From Deltaproteobacteria bacterium (GTDB taxonomy: Bacteria; Desulfobacterota; Desulfuromonadia; Geobacterales; Pseudopelobacteraceae), in NCBI GenBank assembly GCA_021778115.1, contig JAJYCS010000011.1, positions 1 through 44,238 on the forward strand: 44,238 nt of DNA, given 5' to 3'. The translations under genes were made by a program, and so were the position numbers. The first letter of the stretch is position 1; every line of letters begins with the position of its first letter. The notes beneath the pieces are model-generated. The model was not told where the DNA came from. It searched no databases and saw nothing but the letters and a program-made list of their open reading frames with translations. Positions 1 to 8,721 of this stretch are shown here, in pieces.

Positions 1-709
1 AGTACTCGACAAAGGAGTTGATCCCGCCTTCATAGTAAAACTCGTGTGACTTTGCCTCGGTACGGGCATCGGTAATGGTGATCCTGACGCCTGCATTTAA
101 GAAGGCCAGCTCACGCAACCGTTGCGACAGCACCTCGAACGAAAAATCGGTGGTCTCAAAGATCTCCTCGTCCGGCATGAAGGTAATCTTGGTGCCGCGC
201 CGTCTGCTCTCTCCCGTCACCTCCAGCGGCGCCTGCGGATCGCCCCGCCGGTAGGACTGCCGCCAGATCTTGCCGTCACGGCGAATCTCCAGCTCAAGCC
301 ACCTGGAAAGCGCGTTCACCACCGAGACCCCCACCCCGTGCAGACCACCGGAGACCTTGTAGGAGTCGTTGTCGAACTTGCCGCCGGCGTGCAGCACGGT
401 AAGCACCACCTCGGCCGCCGAACGGCCCTCGGTGGGGTGCATGTCCGTCGGGATCCCCCGGCCGTTGTCCACCACCGTCACCGAACCGTCGGTGTTGATG
501 GTGACCGAGACCGTGTCGCAGTAACCGGCCAGGGCCTCATCAATGGAGTTATCCACGATCTCGTAGACCAGGTGGTGCAGTCCCTGGGCAGCGGTGGAGC
601 CGATGTACATGGCCGGCCGTTTGCGAACTGCCGCAAGCCCTTCCAGGATCTTGATACTTTCGGCCCCGTAATCGGCCGCCTCTGGCGCATTCTGCTCAAT
701 CTCGCTCAT
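1..709 (-). CDS. gyrB: DNA gyrase subunit B, N-terminal part (3' end beyond window)
   Basis: GyrB is the ATPase subunit of the type II topoisomerase that introduces negative supercoils. The visible 236 codons cover the GHKL ATP-binding domain. They show the YxGS-type start region ([10 protein letters not shown]), the ATP-lid and Mg-binding motif [13 protein letters not shown], the DNGRGIP motif and the [15 protein letters not shown] loop. The ATG (complement of 707-709) overlaps the recF stop in an ATGA, so recF and gyrB are translationally coupled. The reading frame is open to window position 1, so the transducer and Toprim domains lie outside. ParE is the only serious alternative; position directly after recF at the origin makes GyrB much more likely. 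Confidence 0.97.
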   Translation of the reverse strand, partial: MSEIEQNAPEAADYGAESIKILEGLAAVRKRPAMYIGSTAAQGLHHLVYEIVDNSIDEALAGYCDTVSVTINTDGSVTVVDNGRGIPTDMHPTEGRSAAEVVLTVLHAGGKFDNDSYKVSGGLHGVGVSVVNALSRWLELEIRRDGKIWRQSYRRGDPQAPLEVTGESRRRGTKITFMPDEEIFETTDFSFEVLSQRLRELAFLNAGVRITITDARTEAKSHEFYYEGGINSFVEY

Positions 710-1791
710 CTAGGTCCAGTTCCCTCATACGTCAAAGTGCCGGCATCCATCCGGTAGAGACTGCTTGTCTGCAGCATACCGGGGTCAATGCCGACCGTGG
801 TGGTGGTCGTTATCAGCACCTGCACCTCCCGCTGACGCAGGAAGCCTAGCAGGTTATGGATACGCTCCCGGTCGAGTTCGGAGGCGATGTCATCCAGCAG
901 CATCAGCGGCGGTTCGCCAAGGGTCTGCTGCAGGTGGTCAAGTTCGGCCAGTTTGAGGGCCAGCACAAACGAACGCTGCTGCCCTTGGGAGCCGAAGGTC
1001 TTCAAGGGGCGACCATCGATCAGAAACTCCAGGTCATCGCGGTGGGGACCGCGTCCGGTGGCTCCGTGACGGAGATCGCTTTCCCGGCACTGTTCAAGCT
1101 GCTCCAGAAAATCGGCTTCGTCAACGTCGGGACAGTAGGTCAGGCCGACCGGTTCTCCGCTGCCGGCAATACGGCGATAATGTTCCTGCAACAGCGGCAG
1201 CAGGTGTCGCACATAGCGATTACGCTGCCGCATCAGTCGTATACCACTTCCCAGCAGCTGTTCGCTCCAGATATCCAGAGCGGTTGTCGTGCTACTGCGC
1301 AATAATGCGTTACGCTGTTTAAGGGTCCGGTAATAGTCGTGATACTCGTGCAAAAAACCGGCGTTGCTGCTGTAGAGCGCCCGATCGAGATACCGCCGCC
1401 GGGATTCAGGTCCCAATTTCACCATGGCGGTGTCGTCGGGTGAAAAGACCACCGAGGCCAGTTTACCGTGTAGTTCGGCGGCCCGCTGCACCACTTTGCC
1501 ATCAACCGTTACCCGCCGGTGCCGTCCCTCCAGCTGCAGTGTGATCTCACTGGTAACACCGGCTGTCTGCACTTGACCCCAGATGGCGGCGTTTGACCAG
1601 CCATGGCGAATCAGATCCGGCACCTTGACGTTTCGGAACGGCCTACCGGTACCCAACAGATAGACCGCCTCCAGCAGGTTGGTCTTACCTTGCCCGTTCA
1701 GACCGTACAGCAGGGTTATCTGGCTGCTTGGCCGCAGGTCGATACCGGCTATGTTGCGATAATTCTCAAGCCTGATGCCGGTCAGCAGCAC
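706..1791 (-). CDS. recF: DNA replication/repair protein RecF
   Basis: RecF is an SMC-like ATPase that loads RecA at single-strand gaps together with RecO and RecR. The 361-residue length is normal. The Walker A motif is at about residues 30-37 (GLNGQGKT), the ABC-type signature region near FGSQGQQRS, and Walker B is [12 protein letters not shown] near the C-terminus. The start is GTG, overlapping the dnaN stop by one base (TAGTG). The stop overlaps the gyrB ATG. Gene order dnaA-dnaN-recF-gyrB is the classic origin operon. Confidence 0.97.
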   Translation of the reverse strand: MLLTGIRLENYRNIAGIDLRPSSQITLLYGLNGQGKTNLLEAVYLLGTGRPFRNVKVPDLIRHGWSNAAIWGQVQTAGVTSEITLQLEGRHRRVTVDGKVVQRAAELHGKLASVVFSPDDTAMVKLGPESRRRYLDRALYSSNAGFLHEYHDYYRTLKQRNALLRSSTTTALDIWSEQLLGSGIRLMRQRNRYVRHLLPLLQEHYRRIAGSGEPVGLTYCPDVDEADFLEQLEQCRESDLRHGATGRGPHRDDLEFLIDGRPLKTFGSQGQQRSFVLALKLAELDHLQQTLGEPPLMLLDDIASELDRERIHNLLGFLRQREVQVLITTTTTVGIDPGMLQTSSLYRMDAGTLTYEGTGPR

Positions 1792-2909
1792 TATAGTCTC
1801 ATCGGCATGATCACCGCCAGGAAGGTGTCACTTGCATCGGGAGTGATAATAGAGGGGGACAGTTCGTTCTTGAACTTCATCACCACCTGCTCGCTTTCAC
1901 AGACCGACAGTACATCCAGGAGGTAGCGGGCGTTAAAACGGACTGAAAACGGCTCGCCACTGTAACTGATCTCCAGCTCTTCCATGGCGTCACCCAGTTC
2001 AGGATTGCTGGAGGATATCTTCACCCCGTTGCCGTTTATCTCCAGCATGATACCCTTGAATTTCTCGCTGGAGAGAATTGCCATACGACGTACGGCATGG
2101 ATCAGTTCCTCCCGCTTGGCCGTGACGTGCTGGTCGTTGGTGGCCGGTATCACACGGGTGTAATCGGGAAATTCCCCATCCACCAACCGCATCACCAGGG
2201 TGGTATCCCCCTTTTTTAGTACGGCGCTGCTGTCGACAAAACCGAACTTGAGCAGTCCATCCCCTTCTTCGGTGATCTTCTTTATCTCGTAGATCCCTTT
2301 TTTCGGCAGGATAACCCCTTTGAGCAGCTCCGGGTTAGCCGTGCCACTGAAATCCCCCGAGGCGATGGAAAGCCGGTGCCCATCGGTGGCCACCATCTTG
2401 AGCAGTTGGCCGTTTTCACTGGCCTCAACGCGGGTAAAAATGCCGTTTAAGTTGTATTTGGTCTCGTCGTTGCAAATGGCATAGGAGGTCTTCTCAATCA
2501 TGATCCGCAGCAGTGATGCCTCCAGTTCCAGCAACTGGTCATCCTTGACAACGGCAACATTGGGGAACTCATCCGGAGAAAGGCCGACAATGTTAAAACG
2601 TACCTTGCCACAGGTGATCTCAACCCAGTCATTCTCCTTGGTACTGAAGCTGATCTCCTGATTGGGGAGTTCCTTTACGATTTCATAAAGTTTTTTGGCC
2701 CCAACCGTAATCCGGCCCTCCTGCTCGACCGTTGCCGGATACCTGCTCTTCAAGCCAACCTCAAGATCCGTCGCTACAATCTCAATCCCGTCACCGGCCG
2801 CATCAATCAGAACGTTGGAAAGGATAGGCATAGAGGTCCGTTTTTCGACAATACCTTGTACCTTCTGCAGCGCCTTGAGGAAGTTTTCTCGGTCGATCCT
2901 GAAATTCAT
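1791..2909 (-). CDS. dnaN: DNA polymerase III beta sliding clamp
   Basis: DnaN forms the dimeric ring that tethers DNA polymerase III to DNA. The 372-residue length is typical. The start MNFRIDRENFLKALQKV and the C-terminal IMPMRL are characteristic of the family (the PMRL end is near-universal), and the three repeated clamp folds account for the length. An AGGAG ribosome-binding site precedes the ATG by six bases. It lies 254 bp downstream of dnaA on the same strand, and that gap carries DnaA-box-like sequences, so autoregulation by DnaA is possible but is only inferred. Confidence 0.97.
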   Translation of the reverse strand: MNFRIDRENFLKALQKVQGIVEKRTSMPILSNVLIDAAGDGIEIVATDLEVGLKSRYPATVEQEGRITVGAKKLYEIVKELPNQEISFSTKENDWVEITCGKVRFNIVGLSPDEFPNVAVVKDDQLLELEASLLRIMIEKTSYAICNDETKYNLNGIFTRVEASENGQLLKMVATDGHRLSIASGDFSGTANPELLKGVILPKKGIYEIKKITEEGDGLLKFGFVDSSAVLKKGDTTLVMRLVDGEFPDYTRVIPATNDQHVTAKREELIHAVRRMAILSSEKFKGIMLEINGNGVKISSSNPELGDAMEELEISYSGEPFSVRFNARYLLDVLSVCESEQVVMKFKNELSPSIITPDASDTFLAVIMPMRL

Positions 2910-2939
2910 TTCCCGCTCCTTTGTTCTGGGTGAGAGTGA

Positions 2940-3135
2940 CGCATAACAGGTTTCTGTCTTTGTTTTTAAAAAGATAAAACCTTTATTATTATAGTTAGGC
3001 CTGTTGATGGAGTTAATTATGTGTAACTTACTGGTATAATTATTAAATTATGATGCTATCCCTGTTGATGCTTCTGTGTGTTCAAGGTGGTTTTTCCACA
3101 GTCAGCTATCTATTCACAGTTACCCACAGGTCATT
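2940..3135. promoter_or_regulatory. dnaA-dnaN spacer with DnaA-box-like cluster and AT-rich tract
   Basis: Three sites resemble the DnaA box TTATCCACA: TTTTCCACA at 3092-3100 (one mismatch), CTATTCACA at 3110-3118 (two mismatches) and TTACCCACA at 3120-3128 (one mismatch). Reverse-oriented TGTTGATG sequences occur at 3002 and 3063. The stretch 2960-3058 is very AT-rich. Together these could form a second origin module or a DnaA-controlled dnaN promoter. DnaA binding is an inference from site similarity. Confidence 0.5.
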
Positions 3136-3163
3136 CAACACCTCTTGTGGAACGGTAGATGTT

Positions 3164-4594
3164 TTACTGTAGGATGGCATTTCGTATCGTATCTACCGTA
3201 TTGGCCAAGGTTGGGTCCTCTGCAAGTTGGCGGTCTATCTTTTTAGTTGCATGAATCACAGTTGAATGATCTTTTCCACCAAATTTGTTACCGATATCAG
3301 GGTAGGAGGCATTGGTCAGGTCACGGCAGAGCCAAACGGCGACCTGGCGTGCCTGTACAAAGGTCTTGAGTCGTTTGTCCGATTTTAGGTCTGCCACCTT
3401 GAGGCCAAAGTGTTCGGCCACATTTTTCTGAATTAGTTCAACGGTAATCTCCTTGCGTTTGTCGACAAGTATGTCTTTCAGGTTCGCCTTGGCCATGGGC
3501 AGGGTGATAGGAATATGCTGCAGGCTGCTGTAGGCCCCTAATCGGATAAGCATCCCTTCGAGTTCCCTGATGTTGCGGGTATCACTGGAGGCTAAAAAAT
3601 GTGCAACCTCATCAGGGAGGTTGATGCGATTCAGTTCTGCCTTCTTCTTTAAGATAGCAGTTTTCGTTTCAAGGTCAGGTGGTTGGATATCGGCAATAAG
3701 ACCCCATTCAAATCGTGAACGGAGTCGCTCCTCAAGATTTGGCATCTCGCGTGGAAATTTGTCGGAGGTGATGACTATCTGTTTGTGGGATTCGTAGAGT
3801 GAATTGAAGGTGTGAAAAAATTCGACCTGGGTTCGTTCCCTCCCAGCGATAAATTGTATATCATCGATTAATAGTACATCTATTGAACGATAACGCTCTC
3901 TAAATTCTTCCATCTTGCTGAGTTTAATAGAATTTACCATTTCATAGGTAAATTTTTCAGCTGAACAGTAGCAGATACGTGTCGATGGTGTAGCGGCGAG
4001 GACCTCGTGCCCAATCGCGTGCAACAGGTGACTTTTGCCAAGCCCCACCCCGCCATAGATAAAGAGCGGGTTATAGGTGATCGCCGGATTGGTGGCCACT
4101 GCCATGGCAGCCGCGTGGGCAAACTGATTTCCTGAGCCGTTGACAAACTGATCAAAGGTATAGCGAGAGTTGAGATGCGTTCGCTCTCTCTCCGTTACTA
4201 CCTGTTTTGGCGCGCTGTTTGCTGGTGATGTTTCCGGCTCGGTGCCCGATTTTTCCTGATCCGGTGATGCGGACTCACCGTCTCTGACGGCCACACTGAC
4301 GGTAAGATTTTTTTCGGCTGTTATGGAGAGTGCACTGTTGATCAGGTCTAGGTAATTGTCCTCCAGCCATTCCTTGAAGAACTGGCTGGGAACCGTGACG
4401 GTCATACCTTGCTCGTCGCTGTGACTGTACTGGATCGGTTTGATCCAGTTGATATAGTTTTGGGGTGAGATAACCTTTTCCAGGTTGGTAGCGGTCTGGT
4501 GCCAGACGGTCAGCATGAGATCTTTTTTTGAGGAAGGCATAATTGAATCGTTACCTGGTGAGCTAAGTGGCGTATCCGGTGTCTGTGTCAACAC
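3164..4594 (-). CDS. dnaA: Chromosomal replication initiator protein DnaA
   Basis: DnaA binds DnaA boxes and melts oriC as an ATP-dependent oligomer. N-terminal domain I contains WHQTATNLEKVISPQNYINW (residues 31-50). The AAA+ domain has Walker A GGVGLGKSH at about 181-189 and Walker B VLLIDDIQF. The C-terminal domain IV ends in the helix-turn-helix signature GGKDHSTVIHATKKI. The start is uncertain: the longest frame uses GTG at 4594 (476 aa), but ATG codons at 4540 (residue 19) and 4516 (residue 27, MLTVWHQT) would both leave a complete domain I. No candidate has a convincing ribosome-binding site. The residues before position 19 do not look conserved. Confidence 0.97.
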   Translation of the reverse strand: MLTQTPDTPLSSPGNDSIMPSSKKDLMLTVWHQTATNLEKVISPQNYINWIKPIQYSHSDEQGMTVTVPSQFFKEWLEDNYLDLINSALSITAEKNLTVSVAVRDGESASPDQEKSGTEPETSPANSAPKQVVTERERTHLNSRYTFDQFVNGSGNQFAHAAAMAVATNPAITYNPLFIYGGVGLGKSHLLHAIGHEVLAATPSTRICYCSAEKFTYEMVNSIKLSKMEEFRERYRSIDVLLIDDIQFIAGRERTQVEFFHTFNSLYESHKQIVITSDKFPREMPNLEERLRSRFEWGLIADIQPPDLETKTAILKKKAELNRINLPDEVAHFLASSDTRNIRELEGMLIRLGAYSSLQHIPITLPMAKANLKDILVDKRKEITVELIQKNVAEHFGLKVADLKSDKRLKTFVQARQVAVWLCRDLTNASYPDIGNKFGGKDHSTVIHATKKIDRQLAEDPTLANTVDTIRNAILQ

Positions 4595-4659
4595 CCTGCA
4601 TAGATTGCTTGATTTCTTGAGTCAGTTTTGATGGTTGAACCGTTATCTGAACGTGGTAT

Positions 4660-4735
4660 GAGTACGTTATCAACAGGTATATCAACATCTGTTGATAACT
4701 TTATTTCATAATAATATCAAATTGATATATGGTGA
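4660..4735. other. Candidate oriC core: DnaA-box-like sites plus AT-rich unwinding tract
   Basis: This is in the only divergent gene pair of the origin region, dnaA leftward and rpmH rightward. TTATCAACA occurs at 4667-4675, the related ATATCAACA at 4679-4687, and the same box inverted (TGTTGATAA) at 4690-4698; each full box differs from TTATCCACA at one base. An AT-rich stretch at 4699-4731 (with TAATAATAT) follows and would serve as the unwinding element. The rest of the 4595-4952 gap holds the rpmH promoter and leader; I see no gene in it. Confidence 0.6.
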
Positions 4736-4835
4736 ATGGCGGCTTTACTCGGGGCCTTTGACTAGGGTTTGCACCTTAACAGAGCCCCCCCTTTTTTTCA
4801 ATGCTTAAAAACCAGTGCTTGGCCAACAAAAAAGC

Positions 4836-4865
4836 TTGACACCATAACCACGATCTGCTTAATAA
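4836..4865 (+). promoter_or_regulatory. Sigma-70-type promoter for rpmH-rnpA-yidD-yidC
   Basis: A perfect -35 TTGACA (4836-4841) is followed at 17-18 bp by TTAATA/TAATAA (4859-4865) as the -10 element. Transcription would start about 80 bp before rpmH. The -35 is certain as a match; the -10 is only fair. Confidence 0.6.
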
Positions 4866-4952
4866 TGCCGTTCCTCATCTCAGAAATGCGTTTATAATTA
4901 AAATATGCGTGGTTTGCTACTACTCACCCCGCAAGAATTCAGGAGCAAAGCC

Positions 4953-5102
4953 GTGAAAAGAACCTTTCAACCAAGTAACACTTCTCGTAAGCGGACCCAT
5001 GGATTTCTCGTGCGCATGTCCAGCAAAAACGGCCGCCTGGTAATCAAGCGGCGTCGTGCTAAGGGGCGTAAGCGCCTTTCCGTGCAGATAGCTTCTAAGT
5101 AG
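4953..5102 (+). CDS. rpmH: 50S ribosomal protein L34
   Basis: L34 is a small basic protein of the large ribosomal subunit. The 49-residue product, beginning (V/M)[17 protein letters not shown] and ending in the [12 protein letters not shown] motif, matches the family along its whole length. The start is GTG at 4953, chosen because AGGAG (4941-4945) lies seven bases upstream and because the family begins at MKRT. An in-frame ATG further upstream at 4905 would add a non-conserved extension. It is followed by rnpA after 24 bp, the universal pairing. Confidence 0.97.
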   Translation: MKRTFQPSNTSRKRTHGFLVRMSSKNGRLVIKRRRAKGRKRLSVQIASK

Positions 5103-5126
5103 TCTGCACATCACATCAGTACCGTC

Positions 5127-5486
5127 GTGCCATCTGCACGCGCCACCTATGCAAAGTCTGCTCGTCTGTTGCGGCGCTCAGAGTTTACCAAACTCTCGGC
5201 TGGCCGGCCCGGTTTTACCGGTCCGGCCTTCTTGGTTGTTTGGCAGCAGAATAGCGCCGGTCAACCTCGACTGGGCGTTACCGCCAGTCGCAAGGTGGGC
5301 GGAGCGGTGGTGCGTAACCGTATCAAGCGTCATGTCCGCGAGTTTTTCCGCCTGCATTGTCAGCTGTTACCGCCTCTGGATCTTCATCTAATAGTGCGTC
5401 GACGCGCGGCGGAACTCTCTGGTGTTCAACTGCGCGCTGAATTACTGCGCCTCTTTGGGCGCATCGGAACGTGCGATGGCAGCTAA
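5127..5486 (+). CDS. rnpA: Ribonuclease P protein component
   Basis: RnpA is the protein cofactor of RNase P, which matures tRNA 5' ends with the catalytic RNA (not in this window). The 119-residue product has the family signature [13 protein letters not shown] and the preceding [17 protein letters not shown]. The start is GTG at 5127. It directly follows rpmH, and its 3' end overlaps the start of yidD by 11 bp, which suggests coupled expression. Confidence 0.93.
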   Translation: MPSARATYAKSARLLRRSEFTKLSAGRPGFTGPAFLVVWQQNSAGQPRLGVTASRKVGGAVVRNRIKRHVREFFRLHCQLLPPLDLHLIVRRRAAELSGVQLRAELLRLFGRIGTCDGS

Positions 5487-5688
5487 ACTTCTTATATTTT
5501 GTATCCAGTGTTATCGGTTTGCTATCTCGCCGGTATTACCACCTTCCTGTCGTTTTTACCCCTCTTGTTCTGTATACGCGTTGGAGGCAATCCGTCGTCA
5601 CGGTTCCCGAAAAGGCGCCTTCATGGCTTTGCGTCGTCTCCTTAAGTGTCACCCTTGGCATCCCGGCGGTCATGACCCTGTAATCTGA
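5476..5688 (+). CDS. yidD: Membrane protein insertion efficiency factor YidD
   Basis: YidD is a small membrane-associated protein that aids insertion by YidC. The 70-residue product shows the diagnostic cysteine-rich core [16 protein letters not shown] and the end [12 protein letters not shown]. The ATG at 5476 gives the family-typical [19 protein letters not shown] beginning; an upstream in-frame ATG at 5422 lies deep inside rnpA and is unlikely. It sits between rnpA and yidC as usual. Confidence 0.93.
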   Translation: MAAKLLIFCIQCYRFAISPVLPPSCRFYPSCSVYALEAIRRHGSRKGAFMALRRLLKCHPWHPGGHDPVI

Positions 5689-5713
5689 TCATTTGTCTGA
5701 TTTGGAGCCTCCT

Positions 5714-7315
5714 ATGGAAAAGCGAACCATTATTGCAGTCATTCTCTCAGTTGCAGTGTTTTACCTGTTCTCCTTTTTTACCGGTCCCCACAAGCAACCA
5801 CAAAACCCAGTAAATACCCCAGCAGCAGTTACACAGCTCCCTGCTTCGCCACCACCTCCCCAGGCATCTACCACTCTTTCTCCTGTCCACCCTTTGCCTC
5901 AGGTGCCACCACAACTGGTCACAGTCGATACACCCCAGTATACTGCCGTCTTCACCACGGCCGGAGCAGCGTTAAAAAGCTTGACGTTAAAGGGCTATAG
6001 GGAAATGAACACCCCTGATGCCCCCCTTGTGGTACTCGGTAATCTCGCTGATCCTGCCTTGCCGGTGGCCTCTACCCGCGGCGCCGGTTTTGTGTTGTCC
6101 CCCCAGTCGCTCTACTCCCCTTCCGTTCAGCATCTTGTGGTCCAGTCTGGTCAGCAACAGCCCCTTGTTTTCACCTATCTCGCACCCCAGGGGTATCTGG
6201 TTCGCAAAACCTATCTCTTTAATGGCTCCCAGTATGGCATTCAACTGGATACCGAGCTGATAAACAACTCTCAGCTCTCTTTGGCAGGTTCTCTGCAGCA
6301 GATACTCACCGCTCCGTTTGAGATCAAGGAAAAAAACAGCCGGTATGAGACCCACGGTTCCACCGTGTATACCGATAACTCCTTGCAGGCCGATCCTCCC
6401 AAGGCCTTTGACAAGGCCTCCAAGCGGTACGATAAGCGTGTTGAGTGGGCAGGGATCACCGATAAGTATTTTTTAATCGCCTTGTTAGCCGAACATGGCA
6501 GCATTGCAGATGTGGAGATTAAAAAGAACAGCTCTGGTTTTCTTGAATCAATCATTGCCAGCCCTGCTTTTTCACTTGCTCCTGGTCAATCGGTTACGGT
6601 ATCCGATAAACTTTTTGCAGGACCGAAGGATATTGATATCCTTAAGGCCCAGGGCTCCTCTCTCGAACAGTCCCTAAACCTTGGCTGGTTTACGATACTC
6701 GCCAAACCTATGTTGCATTCCCTTAAGTTCTTTTACCGCTATGTTCATAATTACGGCTTGGCTATTATTATAATAACCATTATTTTGAAGGCCCTCTTTT
6801 TCCCACTGACCCAGAAGAGTTACCGGTCAATGAAGGAAATGAGCAAACTTCAGCCAAAGATGGCGGCCTTGAAGGAGAAATACAAGGATGATCGCGACGC
6901 CATGAACCGTGCGGTGATGGAACTGTACCGCGAGCACAAGGTAAATCCGCTTGGCGGCTGTTTACCTATGTTGGTACAGATTCCGGTTTTCTTTTCATTG
7001 TATAAGGCCCTAATGTTCTCCATAGAGCTGCGCCACGCCCCGTTTTTTCTCTGGATTACCGATCTTTCAGACAAGGATCCCTATTATGTAACGCCGGTTG
7101 TCATGGGGCTCAGTATGTTTGTTCAGCAGCGGATGACCCCCTCTAATATGGATCCCGTTCAGCAGAAAATGATGCTTGCTCTGCCGGTTGTTTTTACCTT
7201 TATGTTCCTTAATTTTCCTTCCGGCTTGGTCTTGTACTGGCTTGTCAACAATATCCTGACGATAGGTCAGCAGTTTTACATAAACAAAATGATCAAGGAT
7301 TCAGAGGTGGTCTGA
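5714..7315 (+). CDS. yidC: Membrane protein insertase YidC
   Basis: YidC inserts and folds inner-membrane proteins, alone or with SecYEG. The 533-residue product is of the Gram-negative long form. [19 protein letters not shown] is the first membrane segment, followed by a proline-rich linker, then a periplasmic beta domain of about 250 residues. The conserved insertase core of about five helices begins near the segment [21 protein letters not shown]. The start at 5714 is chosen for MEKRT and for the GGAG six bases upstream; a TTG at 5693 would only add seven residues. The stop overlaps the mnmE ATG (TGATG), leaving no room for the jag gene often found here. Confidence 0.96.
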   Translation: MEKRTIIAVILSVAVFYLFSFFTGPHKQPQNPVNTPAAVTQLPASPPPPQASTTLSPVHPLPQVPPQLVTVDTPQYTAVFTTAGAALKSLTLKGYREMNTPDAPLVVLGNLADPALPVASTRGAGFVLSPQSLYSPSVQHLVVQSGQQQPLVFTYLAPQGYLVRKTYLFNGSQYGIQLDTELINNSQLSLAGSLQQILTAPFEIKEKNSRYETHGSTVYTDNSLQADPPKAFDKASKRYDKRVEWAGITDKYFLIALLAEHGSIADVEIKKNSSGFLESIIASPAFSLAPGQSVTVSDKLFAGPKDIDILKAQGSSLEQSLNLGWFTILAKPMLHSLKFFYRYVHNYGLAIIIITIILKALFFPLTQKSYRSMKEMSKLQPKMAALKEKYKDDRDAMNRAVMELYREHKVNPLGGCLPMLVQIPVFFSLYKALMFSIELRHAPFFLWITDLSDKDPYYVTPVVMGLSMFVQQRMTPSNMDPVQQKMMLALPVVFTFMFLNFPSGLVLYWLVNNILTIGQQFYINKMIKDSEVV

Positions 7316-8688
7316 TGTATACTGAGGATACCATTGCCGCAATTGCAACTCCTCCGGGTTGTGGTGGCATCGGTATTGTGCGTGTAAGCGGTTCGCTGGC
7401 GGATCAGGTTGGTCGTGCTATCTTTCGCGGTATCCCTGGCGGTGGCTTCGACAGCCACCGTCTTTATTATGGTCACTTTCACCGTTCGGTTGATGGCGCC
7501 CTCATTGACGAGGGAATGGCCGTTTTGATGCGGGCTCCTCGCTCCTATACTCGCGAGGATGTTCTCGAACTGCATAGTCATGGCGGGTATCTGGTTGTTC
7601 GCGCCATCCTTCAGGCCTGTGTTGCTGCCGGCGCCCGTCTCGCTGAGCCAGGCGAGTTTACCCGTCGCGCCTTTTTGAACGGTCGGATTGACCTGTGCCA
7701 GGCTGAGTCGGTGCTTGACATCATTACTAGTCGTACCGAGGCCTCTCTGGCCCTTGCTCAACGTCAGCGCGAAGGGCTTCTTGGGCGTGAGCTTTTCGCA
7801 GTCAGCGACCTTTTAACTGGCGCCCTGGCCACACTTGAGGCCTATATCGATTTTCCGGATGAGGATATCGACCCTGCTCTCCAGGTCGCTGTCAGTCAGC
7901 GTGTCACCACTGCGCAACAGCAGCTTTACCGGCTAGTTGGCTCATTTCGTTTCGGCCGTGTCTTGCGCGAAGGTGTGTCGGTACTCTTGGTGGGTAAACC
8001 CAATTCCGGCAAATCGAGTCTCCTAAACGCTCTTTCCTGTGAGGAACGGGCCATCGTCTCCCCGGTTCCGGGGACTACACGTGATCTGATTGAGGAGATT
8101 ATATCTGTGGATGGCCTGCCGGTCCGTATTGTCGACGCTGCCGGTATTCGCCGCCATCACGGTGACGCGGTCGAGCAGGAAGGTATCCGCCGCACCGTGG
8201 GGAGATTGTCGGAGGCCGATCTGGTCCTTTTTCTCGCCGATGCGAGCCGTCCTTTAGACCATGACGACCTGGAGATTCTTGCGCTTCTTGCTGACAGGCC
8301 ATACCTGACCGTTCTCACCAAGTCAGATCTCCCCCCATGCTTGGAGCCATCCCAGCTCCCCCCATCCCTGACCACGCTTTCCCTTTCCTGTCTTACGGGT
8401 GCGGGGTTGCCCCAGCTGCGTTCAGCCCTGTTTGACTATTTCATGCATGACGCATCCAGCTCTCCAGATGATCTGGTGGCAATTTCAAATGTGCGCCATC
8501 GGGATTTACTGCAGCGCGCAGTTGGCGCGCTCGATCGGTTTTCTCGACATGCAGCCCAGGATCTGACGTATGATCTGTTGTCGATTGACCTCAGGGATGC
8601 TCTGTCTGCGGTTGGCGAGGTCACCGGTGCAACGACTCCGGATGCCGTTCTGGACCGCATCTTTTCCTCTTTTTGCATTGGCAAGTAA
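7315..8688 (+). CDS. mnmE: tRNA uridine-5-carboxymethylaminomethyl modification GTPase MnmE
   Basis: MnmE acts with MnmG to add the (carboxymethyl)aminomethyl group to the wobble uridine of certain tRNAs, using formyl-THF and GTP. The N-terminal tetrahydrofolate domain is intact. The inserted G domain has G1 GKPNSGKSS (about residue 226), G3 DAAG (about 273; DTAG in most relatives) and G4 TKSD. The C-terminus ends in the catalytic FCIGK, whose cysteine is essential in the family. The 457-residue length is normal. mnmG follows 30 bp later, separated by a parS site. Confidence 0.97.
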   Translation: MYTEDTIAAIATPPGCGGIGIVRVSGSLADQVGRAIFRGIPGGGFDSHRLYYGHFHRSVDGALIDEGMAVLMRAPRSYTREDVLELHSHGGYLVVRAILQACVAAGARLAEPGEFTRRAFLNGRIDLCQAESVLDIITSRTEASLALAQRQREGLLGRELFAVSDLLTGALATLEAYIDFPDEDIDPALQVAVSQRVTTAQQQLYRLVGSFRFGRVLREGVSVLLVGKPNSGKSSLLNALSCEERAIVSPVPGTTRDLIEEIISVDGLPVRIVDAAGIRRHHGDAVEQEGIRRTVGRLSEADLVLFLADASRPLDHDDLEILALLADRPYLTVLTKSDLPPCLEPSQLPPSLTTLSLSCLTGAGLPQLRSALFDYFMHDASSSPDDLVAISNVRHRDLLQRAVGALDRFSRHAAQDLTYDLLSIDLRDALSAVGEVTGATTPDAVLDRIFSSFCIGK

Positions 8689-8693
8689 GTGGA

Positions 8694-8709
8694 TGTTTCA
8701 CGTGGAACA
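8694..8709. promoter_or_regulatory. parS: parS centromere site (ParB binding)
   Basis: The sequence TGTTTCACGTGGAACA differs at one base from the bacterial parS consensus TGTTTCACGTGAAACA and keeps the central CACGTG. It lies in the mnmE-mnmG gap about 4 kb from the candidate origin, a usual position for chromosomal parS. ParB spreading from such a site loads SMC, whose gene is also in the window. Recognition is from the consensus alone. Confidence 0.88.
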
Positions 8710-8721
8710 ACGGTGTGAGTG

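Noticed and set aside
856-1305. Long open frame on the plus strand inside recF
   Set aside because: It is a shadow of recF; the minus-strand product has all RecF motifs.
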